Source: a virus
IMG/VR virus record: IMGVR_UViG_3300042391_000824
Coordinates: 1 to 20,166 of that record
Direction: 5' to 3' (one strand)
Length of the DNA: 20,166 nucleotides
Under the pieces are notes generated by a model. It did no database searches. It saw nothing but the letters and a program-made list of their open reading frames with translations, and was not told where the DNA came from. A program made the position numbers and the translations under genes. The stretch's first letter is position 1. Each line of letters starts with the position of its first letter. Shown one piece after another: positions 7,555 through 14,272 of the stretch.

Positions 7555-8235
7555 TTAAATTAAATGATTGTTTTTTTCAAATCTTTTTTCAAAATTTTCC
7601 CAAATAAACGATTTTAATTTATCATCAATAACAATTTTATTTGCTCTTTTTGTGGATTTGTTGGTTATTTCTAGAATCAATCTTTCACCAAACCTTTCTT
7701 CAATAAAATCTGTAAATTTATCTATGTCTTTAATATCAAATTCATAGGTGCAATTTTTATTAGATTTGTAATATCTCTGCGATATTAATGTTGACATTCC
7801 ATTTGTATTACGTGCTAATGGTTCATCTTTTTCTTTAACTACTTTTAAAAAACATGTTTTATATCCATATCCACTTTCGTCTTGTAAATGTAAATGATTT
7901 AAAAAGTCGGTATCAAATGTTTTATATATAAACTCATTATCAATATCTTCCCATTTGCAAATAGGTGTGTGATTGCTGTAATATTCTATTGTATCCCAAA
8001 CGTAGTTTAGAGCACTTAACCATCTAGATAACCAATCTCTGGTTATACAAATTGTTTCTTTTTTTCCCCACATTTCCAAACACGCATTTAATGGGACATG
8101 ATAGTGGCCTTCAATAGTATTTGGGTCATACATTTCTAATTTTAGTTTTGAATTTCTAAGTGCCTTTTCTATCGAATAGCTCGCACACTTTGGGTTGGAA
8201 ATCCAAATAAGTTGATTGTTAATTAAATGAGACAA
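7555..8235 (-). CDS. Sulfotransferase-like protein (Sulfotransfer_2-like)
   Basis: This 226-residue protein contains WISNPKCASYSIEKAL (11-26), where PKCASYS corresponds to the 5'-phosphosulfate loop (PKxxSTS in carbohydrate sulfotransferases), and ICITRDWLSRWLSALN (62-77, Arg66 and Ser74), which matches the RDPxxRxxSxY 3'-phosphate motif. It differs clearly from the other sulfotransferase-like protein at 5835, so the two are not a recent duplication. A GHYHVP segment (43-48) may supply a catalytic His. It lies between the zinc-ribbon and glycosyltransferase-like genes with gaps of 0-2 bases. The acceptor is unknown. Confidence 0.72.
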   Translation of the reverse strand: MSHLINNQLIWISNPKCASYSIEKALRNSKLKLEMYDPNTIEGHYHVPLNACLEMWGKKETICITRDWLSRWLSALNYVWDTIEYYSNHTPICKWEDIDNEFIYKTFDTDFLNHLHLQDESGYGYKTCFLKVVKEKDEPLARNTNGMSTLISQRYYKSNKNCTYEFDIKDIDKFTDFIEERFGERLILEITNKSTKRANKIVIDDKLKSFIWENFEKRFEKNNHLI

Positions 8236-8237
8236 GT

Positions 8238-8543
8238 TTATATAATTGTTTTAGTTGTTTTAACGAATTTCAAATATTCATCTTCCACTTCTTTCCATTT
8301 ACCCAACGGACACGAACCGTTTGGGTGAATGTGTGTATTTGGACTATAAACTTTTCCTTTTAATGGACAACCACACTCACCACATTTCAAAGCCCACTCA
8401 GTTCCTTTAATATTTAGTATTTCTTGTTTAGATGGACATTGTAAACATATATCAAATCGTTTATCTGCTAAATCTTTTAATTCGGCTGAATGTCTAATTT
8501 TATTATACCACGCTCTTGAAATTTCTTTAAAATCTATTTTCAT
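8238..8543 (-). CDS. Zinc-ribbon-like protein, six conserved-looking cysteines
   Basis: The 101-residue protein has Cys33-x2-Cys36 (RFDICLQCP), then Cys54-x2-Cys57-x-Cys59 (LKCGECGCPLKGK) and a late Cys78 in GSCPLGKW. The spacing suggests one zinc ribbon with an extra pair. I recall similar C-x2-C, CGxCGCPL, CPxGKW proteins next to phage and surface-polysaccharide enzymes, but know no assigned function. It sits inside the modification cassette, 1 base from the preceding oxygenase gene and 2 bases from the sulfotransferase-like gene. An adaptor or substrate-handling role is a guess. Confidence 0.72.
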   Translation of the reverse strand: MKIDFKEISRAWYNKIRHSAELKDLADKRFDICLQCPSKQEILNIKGTEWALKCGECGCPLKGKVYSPNTHIHPNGSCPLGKWKEVEDEYLKFVKTTKTII

Positions 8544-8544
8544 A

Positions 8545-9117
8545 TTATAATAATGTTTTTTTGTAATTATTTTTTTCTGTTATACCAACCCAATTTACTA
8601 ATGTATATCTAACACCCGTTTTAACTCCAGTTACTCTATGTTCAATATTTGATAAAAAAACAATAGTATTGCCTATCCCCTTCTCTACTTTCATTATTGA
8701 ACCATCGGATAATTTTAATTCTAAATCACCATCTTCATATCCATCATTTAATTGTATAACCAAAGAGCAGTATCTCTTATCTTGTTTAATATCTTCTCCA
8801 TCTGAATCTACGTGCCAACCATAATATTCACCAACTTTATATTCTGTAAATTGAAAATTACTATTTTTATAATCTAAATCAAAGCCTTTTATACTAATAT
8901 TTTCTTGTAGTAATTTAGTTATTTTTTCAAGTATGAATGGAAATTTTTCATAGTATGGATAAAATGCAACATTAGATTTTCTTTTATCCAAAATGAGTTT
9001 ATCTTCTCCTACGATACCCGCGGGTTTTAGTGTTAAATTTTCTAATGAAAAATTTAGTATTAAATCACATTCTTCTTTTGTTAATAAATTTGGTATTGAT
9101 ATGTATTTAAATGACAT
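8545..9117 (-). CDS. 2OG-Fe(II) oxygenase (PiuC/P4H-like)
   Basis: In this 190-residue enzyme the motif set is textbook: YYGWHVDSD gives H102-x-D104, RYCSLVIQLND and YEDGDLEL form the core strands, IEHRV supplies His160, and GVRYTLVNWVG supplies Arg170 for 2-oxoglutarate. The overall plan follows the PKHD/prolyl-hydroxylase group, which acts on proteins. The N-terminal NLLTKEECDLIL helix is shared with the other two oxygenases here (all contain KEEC-D/E), evidence for a common family despite low identity elsewhere. It lies 6 bases after the preceding oxygenase gene. Confidence 0.92.
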   Translation of the reverse strand: MSFKYISIPNLLTKEECDLILNFSLENLTLKPAGIVGEDKLILDKRKSNVAFYPYYEKFPFILEKITKLLQENISIKGFDLDYKNSNFQFTEYKVGEYYGWHVDSDGEDIKQDKRYCSLVIQLNDGYEDGDLELKLSDGSIMKVEKGIGNTIVFLSNIEHRVTGVKTGVRYTLVNWVGITEKNNYKKTLL

Positions 9118-9123
9118 AATTTT

Positions 9124-9654
9124 TTATGTTAGTGATTTTGTATTTTTTATAAAAAAATTAGAAGGTGACCAATGTAAAAAAAATTGTAATACTCTTTGAT
9201 TTTCTTTACAAGATAAAGTATTTCTCCAATGTACGTTTTTATCTGCACCAAATAATAATATTCCATCTCCTACATTTGCATTAAACGAATATTCTTTTCC
9301 ATCTATTTTAGCAAATAGTGGCCATTCTGTATTTATTGTTGATTCTAAACATATAGACATTGTTACACTTATATCTTTTCTATCTATATGCTTTACTAAA
9401 AATGCAGCATTATAGTATTCTCTAACATATGTGTTTACATTTTCAACATGTGTTATTTGACTATCAAATTCAAATATTTTTGGTTTTAGGATTTCCAAGT
9501 ATTTGTTAAAATTATGCGAAGGTCTAAAACCAAACGATTCATTTGTATCCGCCTTAATATCTGAGGAAAAATTATTTACCTTTTCGATATCAAATTGTTT
9601 AGATAAAAATTCACACTCTTCCTTTGTTAATATACCTTTTATAAGGTGTATCAT
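9124..9654 (-). CDS. 2OG-Fe(II) oxygenase-like protein (divergent)
   Basis: The 176-residue protein is more divergent than its two neighbours of the family, but the triad is visible: FLVKHIDRKD gives H89-x-D91, KNVHWRN gives His142, and NQRVLQFFLHW gives Arg154. The N-terminus ILTKEECEFLSKQ matches the start helix of the other oxygenases. The strand SICLEST...TEWPLFAKIDGK resembles cupin-fold oxygenases that form the double-stranded beta-helix. It directly follows the small 29-residue gene and the Cys-rich Hint protein, making these the nearest candidate protein substrates in the operon. The substrate is unproven. Confidence 0.78.
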   Translation of the reverse strand: MIHLIKGILTKEECEFLSKQFDIEKVNNFSSDIKADTNESFGFRPSHNFNKYLEILKPKIFEFDSQITHVENVNTYVREYYNAAFLVKHIDRKDISVTMSICLESTINTEWPLFAKIDGKEYSFNANVGDGILLFGADKNVHWRNTLSCKENQRVLQFFLHWSPSNFFIKNTKSLT

Positions 9655-9672
9655 GTAACTTATTTTTTATGA

Positions 9673-9762
9673 TTAAGAATTTGCTGCCACTATTAAATTA
9701 CCAATAGTTGTTAAGGTGGTATTTAATGTGTTAATTTCGGTATTTGTTATTATATTTGCCAT
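9673..9762 (-). CDS. Candidate 29-residue Thr/Asn-rich peptide
   Basis: From ATG at 9762 to TAA at 9673-9675, a 29-residue product begins MANIITNTEINTLNTTL and ends with GNLIVAANS. It fills the 138-base gap between the Hint protein gene and the first oxygenase gene and has an A-rich leader (AAACCAAATAAA before ATG) like other genes here. It is rich in Thr and Asn, amphipathic, with no Cys or charge clusters. It could be a small virion component or peptide substrate, or a chance reading frame. Its length is below usual cut-offs. Confidence 0.5.
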   Translation of the reverse strand: MANIITNTEINTLNTTLTTIGNLIVAANS

Positions 9763-9792
9763 TTTATTTGGTTTTATTTTTTTATTTAAATA

Positions 9793-11292
9793 TTACAGAC
9801 AGAATCCAGAGTATCCATTTGCTCTACAATATGGACCCGGCCATGCACAATATGGTTCACCTTTTGGACAAGATGAACAAGTACCTGGACACGGGCAAGC
9901 GTATGGTGGACAGGCTGGACCATTGTGTTCAATGGAAACAAATGATTCATTATTTGTGGATGATGTTTTAGTTAAAAACAAATGTGCATTTTCTACTGAA
10001 ATGAACCATCCAGAAAATACTTTTTTAATTTGAATGTTTGAAGTAACTGTTTTTCTAACAAAATCAACCAGTCCTTCTGTTGTATTTAATAATAAAACAA
10101 CATCTCCAATTTGAACATCAAATAAGTTTTCAAATTGAATCTCATTATTTCTTTCAATTAAATAAGAAGAAACTCCCGTATCTTCCCAAGTACTATTATC
10201 ATCAAACGTTAATTCATGAATATATGTTAATAAATTTATCTTTTTTAAATTAGTAATTTTGTTTGTTGAATAAGTTGTACCACTTACTAATGTTTCGTAT
10301 GTTATAGCAAAATTTGTAGTATAAGATGAATTATCCGTACCATTTGGATTTGGGATATCAATTGTTTTAATTAAATCATTTACCTGTAATTCTACTGCGG
10401 TTTTAAATGTACCGTCTGCCATTTCAACTAAATCAGTGTCTAATAATTTTGGTAACCATCTATTGTTTATGGTTGTCACATAACTATCTCTATATTCAGA
10501 AGCTACCTCATATGTTTCACTATCATATATTACTTCGTTGAAAAATATATTTTGATTCAATTTAGTATATTGTCCAATTTGAATTGATTCTAATGTTGGT
10601 GGATACAATATATTTAAACTTCTTATTACTTTTATATGTCCTTCGAAATTATTAGTAGTGTTACAATAATTTTCCATTAAGAAGTAATCTGATGTGACAT
10701 TTTGTAAAATTGTATCTAATTCCAATTGAGTTGATACTTTATAAAACTTAGGAAATAATTCCTTATCATATTCAGGATATCTTGATTTTAAAATAAAATT
10801 AGGGTGCTCACCATTATCTGGTATTATTGTTATGTTTGATACTAATTGATTTGCTTCATCTAAATATGCAAATTGAGAACCAAATGATTCGGATTGAATC
10901 AGTTTTAAAAATTCTACCTTATCTCTACAATAGGTATCATCTACTAATGCGGTTGTATCATATGCACTTCTGATAATTAATGTTTCGGCATTATCCTCTA
11001 TAAATGGTATTGTGATGGAATTTTTTCCTACTCCGTGAAATTCATATACAATTGAACTACCACTATATTGAGCTTCTAACGCTTTGTTTAGCATTCCCAA
11101 ATCTCCAACATAATGTATTGATGTAAATCCATTGGTTTCAACAAATGCATATAATGATGTTAAATCTAAACAATCTATATCCGCTTCTATTTTTTCAGGA
11201 CCATCCCAGCCTAGTGCTGTATTGATTTCAATTGGTTTTAAATTACCATCTTTGTCGTACATAAAGTCCGAACCTATTAATACTGTTCTCAT
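9793..11292 (-). CDS. Large protein with degenerate Hint (intein-like) domain and Cys/Pro/Tyr-rich C-terminal tail
   Basis: This 499-residue protein has three parts. Residues 1-280 are not firmly recognised; YDKDGNLKPIEINTALGW (12-29) resembles the metal-binding strand of ATP-grasp enzymes. Residues about 282-457 look like a Hint fold: DLVEMADGTFKTAVEL (287-302, block A side), a second VQIGDVVLLL (393-402), GWFISVENAHLFLT (428-441, block F-like) and terminal IEHN (454-457). The expected block A Cys and block B TxxH His are not present, so splicing looks disabled. After HN comes a 42-residue tail with eight Cys, nine or so Pro and four Tyr, encoded by visibly GC-richer DNA. It is the first gene of the modification cassette. 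A virion or surface protein is plausible. Confidence 0.75.
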   Translation of the reverse strand: MRTVLIGSDFMYDKDGNLKPIEINTALGWDGPEKIEADIDCLDLTSLYAFVETNGFTSIHYVGDLGMLNKALEAQYSGSSIVYEFHGVGKNSITIPFIEDNAETLIIRSAYDTTALVDDTYCRDKVEFLKLIQSESFGSQFAYLDEANQLVSNITIIPDNGEHPNFILKSRYPEYDKELFPKFYKVSTQLELDTILQNVTSDYFLMENYCNTTNNFEGHIKVIRSLNILYPPTLESIQIGQYTKLNQNIFFNEVIYDSETYEVASEYRDSYVTTINNRWLPKLLDTDLVEMADGTFKTAVELQVNDLIKTIDIPNPNGTDNSSYTTNFAITYETLVSGTTYSTNKITNLKKINLLTYIHELTFDDNSTWEDTGVSSYLIERNNEIQFENLFDVQIGDVVLLLNTTEGLVDFVRKTVTSNIQIKKVFSGWFISVENAHLFLTKTSSTNNESFVSIEHNGPACPPYACPCPGTCSSCPKGEPYCAWPGPYCRANGYSGFCL

Positions 11293-11328
11293 AAATTTAT
11301 TTTTTCCTTATTATTTCTTATAAATATA

Positions 11329-11721
11329 CTAACTTTGTAATTTAGTAGTTCTTTTGGTATATTTTCTTTTTGGTTTTGGTGATGGTGGATTATCGATTGA
11401 TAGGATTAAATCCCTTATTGCACCACATTGTTCGTATTGTTCTTTTTGTACAAAGTAATCCATCATTTTATTTAGAAGGTCTTTATACTCACTCCTATCG
11501 ATTGTAGCGAACATTTTACTATCGGTGAACTTAATGATAGCAACCTCTTCTAAATTTTCTTCAATTGCTCCTTTTAATATTTGTAGAATCCAGGGATATA
11601 ATGTATCACCATTCATAGAAATATAGTTAGAAACAGCGGGAGAAGCATCTTCATCAAAATACTTTCTCCAATTGGTTTTTGCGTACATATTGGTAATCTT
11701 TAATAGTTTATTAATATCCAT
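11329..11721 (-). CDS. Small protein with UVR-like helix pair and basic tail
   Basis: In this 130-residue protein, residues 82-108 (LLNKMMDYFVQKEQYEQCGAIRDLI region) resemble the UVR motif of UvrB/UvrC and ClpC-type proteins, an antiparallel helical hairpin for protein contact. The C-terminus is proline- and lysine-rich (PSPKPKRKYTKRTTK), similar to a DNA-binding or nucleic-acid tail. The N-terminal 80 residues are unrecognised. It lies 13 bases after the gene at 11735 and 36 bases before the Hint protein gene. A structural or DNA-associated phage role would fit; no function is assigned. Confidence 0.7.
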   Translation of the reverse strand: MDINKLLKITNMYAKTNWRKYFDEDASPAVSNYISMNGDTLYPWILQILKGAIEENLEEVAIIKFTDSKMFATIDRSEYKDLLNKMMDYFVQKEQYEQCGAIRDLILSIDNPPSPKPKRKYTKRTTKLQS

Positions 11722-11734
11722 ATATAACTATTTA

Positions 11735-12478
11735 TTATTCTCTTACTACATCTTTTAAATAATCATCCATACTTGTAACTCTCGTTGTTACCGGCTTTAC
11801 TACATCGGTTGAAGCTGGTAAGTTTGCTATGATAACACTTTCATCTGCGTTCTGATACAATACATTTTTATAAGTACCACTAATTCTTATATTAGTTTCT
11901 TCAAATATAAATAAAATATGTTTAATTATATTTTCTTCGTTTAGTATATCGGGATCATTATCTTTATAAAATTGAAATCCTAATTGTGTTACACCTGCTA
12001 ATTCTAATCTACTACTCGTCTCTTTTCTAGGATTAGCAGTTACGGTTGTAGTTGAACTTGTAATTGATGTAGTAGTATCACCATCTACTACTGAACTAGA
12101 AAATGCTGATGTACTACCTATATATGTGATTGTGTTTGTTTCTACCTCACCACCATATTTGTTTTCTATAAATGAAATTATTTTAGTTAACTCCATTTCT
12201 AATATAACTAAATCGTTTATAGTGTAGTATGGATTATTTTCTTTATAGGCTGTTACTAACCTATCAAATAAATGTTGGGGAATATATGTACTACTCCCCA
12301 ACTTTACTGCGAAATTAATAGATTGAGAAGGACAATTAAATACTTTGTACGTTGCCGTATTGGGGTCAATCGTTTTTAGTTCTCTAAAGTTTTTATCAAA
12401 TACTCCTTTAAATAAAATTGTACTATCATTTACTCTACTATAAGAACCATAATCATTTGTTACTTCTCTACTAAACAT
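11735..12478 (-). CDS. Unrecognised protein with Ser/Thr-rich central linker
   Basis: I start this at ATG 12478 (MFSREVTNDYG), one base after the stop of the small basic gene, rather than at the upstream GTG at 12496 that would overlap it. The product is 247 residues. The N-terminal 115 residues and C-terminal 85 look folded, joined by a Ser/Thr-rich stretch (GDTTTSITSSTTTVTANP). The first half has a long mixed helix NDLVILEMELTKIISFI. There is no membrane segment and no Cys pair. The linker and its place among probable late genes suggest a structural protein, but I do not recognise the family. Confidence 0.78.
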   Translation of the reverse strand: MFSREVTNDYGSYSRVNDSTILFKGVFDKNFRELKTIDPNTATYKVFNCPSQSINFAVKLGSSTYIPQHLFDRLVTAYKENNPYYTINDLVILEMELTKIISFIENKYGGEVETNTITYIGSTSAFSSSVVDGDTTTSITSSTTTVTANPRKETSSRLELAGVTQLGFQFYKDNDPDILNEENIIKHILFIFEETNIRISGTYKNVLYQNADESVIIANLPASTDVVKPVTTRVTSMDDYLKDVVRE

Positions 12479-12479
12479 T

Positions 12480-12608
12480 TTATCTTCCTTGTCCACGATA
12501 ATCTTTTGGACGGGGTGTGTGTTTGTTATAAGCTTTCTTTGCTGAACCTCTTTTACGAGAGCCGAATGAAACCTTAGTTGATGTTAATGAACCTTTTGCT
12601 TTTGCCAT
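12480..12608 (-). CDS. Small highly basic protein, 42 residues
   Basis: From ATG 12608 to TAA 12480-12482 the product is MAKAKGSLTSTK... ending PKDYRGQGR. About a third of residues are Lys, Arg or His. Tiny basic proteins ending in YRGQGR occur, to my recollection, among Bacteroidota and crAss-like phage genes of unknown role. It has the clearest Shine-Dalgarno in the window (AAAGGAG, 9 bases before ATG), unusual here, suggesting strong expression. Its stop is one base from the next ATG. Nucleic-acid or capsid-interior binding would fit its charge; this is inference. Confidence 0.8.
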   Translation of the reverse strand: MAKAKGSLTSTKVSFGSRKRGSAKKAYNKHTPRPKDYRGQGR

Positions 12609-12650
12609 AAATTGTTACTCCTTTGTTTAGGAATAAATATATGGAAAAAA

Positions 12651-12890
12651 TTAATTAGTAGTATAAGCTACATCATCTTTAAGGTATTTCTTTAGGGTAT
12701 CGAATTCTTCTGCTTTTTCTGATACTGTCATTCTCAAACTTTTAAAGATAACTTTTAAATCATCTATTGTTTGAATTTTGTTATCCCAATCAAACTCATA
12801 CCAGTTAATAGGTTGAGGGGTTGGTTGTGGTTCTTGTACTTGTGTTTCTTCTTGTGGAAACAACTCTAATTGTTCTGCTTTCTTTGCCAT
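12651..12890 (-). CDS. Small acidic protein, unknown
   Basis: The 79-residue protein has an N-terminal Gln/Pro/Glu-rich stretch (LELFPQEETQVQEPQPTPQP), then a folded-looking acidic domain with WYEFDWDNKIQTIDDLKVIF and a helical end. It follows the upstream 90-residue gene by 2 bases. The motif FDWDNKI/FDWDDNI is shared with the 324-residue protein at 13236 (YGFDWDDNIKSYE), hinting at a common short binding motif in neighbouring proteins. I do not recognise the family. Confidence 0.72.
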   Translation of the reverse strand: MAKKAEQLELFPQEETQVQEPQPTPQPINWYEFDWDNKIQTIDDLKVIFKSLRMTVSEKAEEFDTLKKYLKDDVAYTTN

Positions 12891-12892
12891 TT

Positions 12893-13165
12893 TTATTTTA
12901 TTTTATTAATGATTGTATTAAATTCTTGTCTATCTATCTTATCCGCGTTATACATTTCAAATTCATCCTTATCCTTATCGTTTCTTAAACAAATGATATG
13001 ATATTCATTATTCATATCCGATTTGTATATTACATCTTTAACATATCCAAATTCAGCATCATCCATTGAAGCTCTAAACCTCATAACAAATATTGGTTTA
13101 GGTTTATGGATGATATTAGGATTCGAACTCATTGGTGGCGGGATTGGTATTGAATTTCCGAACAT
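12893..13165 (-). CDS. Small protein of unknown function
   Basis: This 90-residue protein has a Pro-rich N-terminus (MFGNSIPIPPPMSSNPN) before a compact alpha/beta-looking domain (PIFVMRFRASMDDAEFGYVKD and NEYHIICLRNDKDKDEFEMYNADK). It may start instead at the internal Met12. The mRNA just ahead of the ATG is an unusual C-rich polypyrimidine tract (complement of 13171-13194). The domain resembles small SH3-like or beta-barrel proteins that control translation or DNA access, but this is only an impression. The gene ends 2 bases before the next. Confidence 0.7.
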   Translation of the reverse strand: MFGNSIPIPPPMSSNPNIIHKPKPIFVMRFRASMDDAEFGYVKDVIYKSDMNNEYHIICLRNDKDKDEFEMYNADKIDRQEFNTIINKIK

Positions 13166-13170
13166 AGGAT

Positions 13171-13194
13171 GAGAGAGGGGGTTGGGGGTGAGAG
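13171..13194. repeat. Purine-rich mirror repeat in the leader of the 90-residue protein gene
   Basis: On the plus strand, GAGAG-A-GGGGG-TT-GGGGG-T-GAGAG reads as a mirror repeat, with purine on one strand except for three T. On the mRNA it becomes two C5 runs flanked by CUCUC, about 5 bases from the ATG. Mirror-symmetric purine tracts can form intramolecular triplex, and the plus strand offers two G5 tracts. It stands out in a genome of about 30% GC. Confidence 0.6.
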
Positions 13195-13235
13195 TAGTCG
13201 TTTTTAGCTTTTTTCGTAAATCGTATTTGTATATA

Positions 13236-14210
13236 TTATTTCTTTAGGTCTTTAATCTTTCCTTTACGGACTTTTGTTTTATCTAATTTAACTACCTCTT
13301 TGGTTTTATTATCAATTTGCCATTTACCCATTACCTTTTGGGTTACGGATTGATTAGGTACTTTCTTTACTTTTTTATATAGAGGAGAATTGAAACCACC
13401 ATCTTCATCATAACTTACCTCACCACTTTCCATATCTACATAATCGTTACGTCTTTCTTTATCTCTTTCACTTGCCTTAACCGCTCTATCATACAAATCT
13501 TTAGCTTTTAGGATATGTTCGTTTGGTGGTGGAAATGCAATACTCAATTCAATATTGGCTACATCGGCGTTTAAGATACCTAATTGCTCATCGATATTAT
13601 CCATTTTTAAATCAATATCTACCATTCGGTCTTTGATAAGTGTAATGGAATCGTTGATACTATTAAGGATTGTATTCGATTCGTATTCATAAGATTTAAT
13701 ATTATCATCCCAATCAAATCCATAGTGAGTACCTTCGTTACCATTTTGACCAATGATATCCATTCTTCGTTCCGCTTCCCTTTCCATTTCGTCTTCGGCA
13801 TACTTTCTCATTTCCTCCACAGCATCTATATTACTTTCATTTTCTTCTATTGGTGTTTCATTATCCCAATCTTTAAATTGACCATCGTAATCTTCATGTC
13901 CTTCACTATCCTTAGCCCAACTACCAAATGAATGTCGTAGGTCCTTATACTCATCCTCATCATCCGTTTTCCATTCGTTTAACTTTTCTTTTAAGTCTTC
14001 TCTTTCATAGTCGTGAATATCGGCGGAAAGTTGTTTGATTACATCATTCCAAGAACTCATTTCAAAGCCGGAAGCAATGGTGAGACCTTTAAAAATTTCC
14101 ATTAATTCACTTAAATCAAAATCGGAGTGGTCTAATTCAATAGTTACAGTTTTACCATACATAGAAGCGGTAAACTTAGCGGGTGGGTTGGGTGTGTTAG
14201 AATATATCAT
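13236..14210 (-). CDS. Acidic protein with coiled coil and basic C-terminus, unknown
   Basis: The 324-residue protein has an N-terminal domain of about 70 residues (TVTIELDHSDFDLSELMEIFKG) that looks folded. The middle (70-175) is strongly acidic with many Asp and Glu repeats, followed by a coiled coil at about 178-222 (TILNSINDSITLIKDRM and onward), and a Lys-rich tail (KTKVRKGKIKDLKK). No family is recognised. A start at 14210 is preferred because a hairpin (TATAGTA/TACTATA) and a TATCTTTA box lie just upstream. It probably begins a transcript of small genes that continues toward 11329. The acidic middle and basic end may interact with DNA-binding partners. Confidence 0.78.
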   Translation of the reverse strand: MIYSNTPNPPAKFTASMYGKTVTIELDHSDFDLSELMEIFKGLTIASGFEMSSWNDVIKQLSADIHDYEREDLKEKLNEWKTDDEDEYKDLRHSFGSWAKDSEGHEDYDGQFKDWDNETPIEENESNIDAVEEMRKYAEDEMEREAERRMDIIGQNGNEGTHYGFDWDDNIKSYEYESNTILNSINDSITLIKDRMVDIDLKMDNIDEQLGILNADVANIELSIAFPPPNEHILKAKDLYDRAVKASERDKERRNDYVDMESGEVSYDEDGGFNSPLYKKVKKVPNQSVTQKVMGKWQIDNKTKEVVKLDKTKVRKGKIKDLKK

Positions 14211-14231
14211 TATAGTATTTTTATGTTACTA

Positions 14232-14239
14232 TAAAGATA
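14232..14239 (-). promoter_or_regulatory. Possible -7 box (TATCTTTA) for the 13236-14210 transcript
   Basis: TATCTTTA on the minus strand at 14239-14232, as in the three stronger promoters, but the -33 position reads TTT rather than TTG and is T-rich. A 7-bp hairpin (14211-14217 with 14227-14233) overlaps the predicted transcript start. It is weak without a good -33. Confidence 0.4.
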
Positions 14240-14272
14240 GTGAAAAGAAATGGAATAAAAAAATAAAATACT

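Noticed and set aside
9716-10033. Plus-strand frame of about 105 codons antisense to the Cys-rich tail
   Set aside because: It overlaps the convincing minus-strand coding region, whose tail has clear Cys/Pro patterning. All other supported genes run on the minus strand, so this is most likely a shadow.
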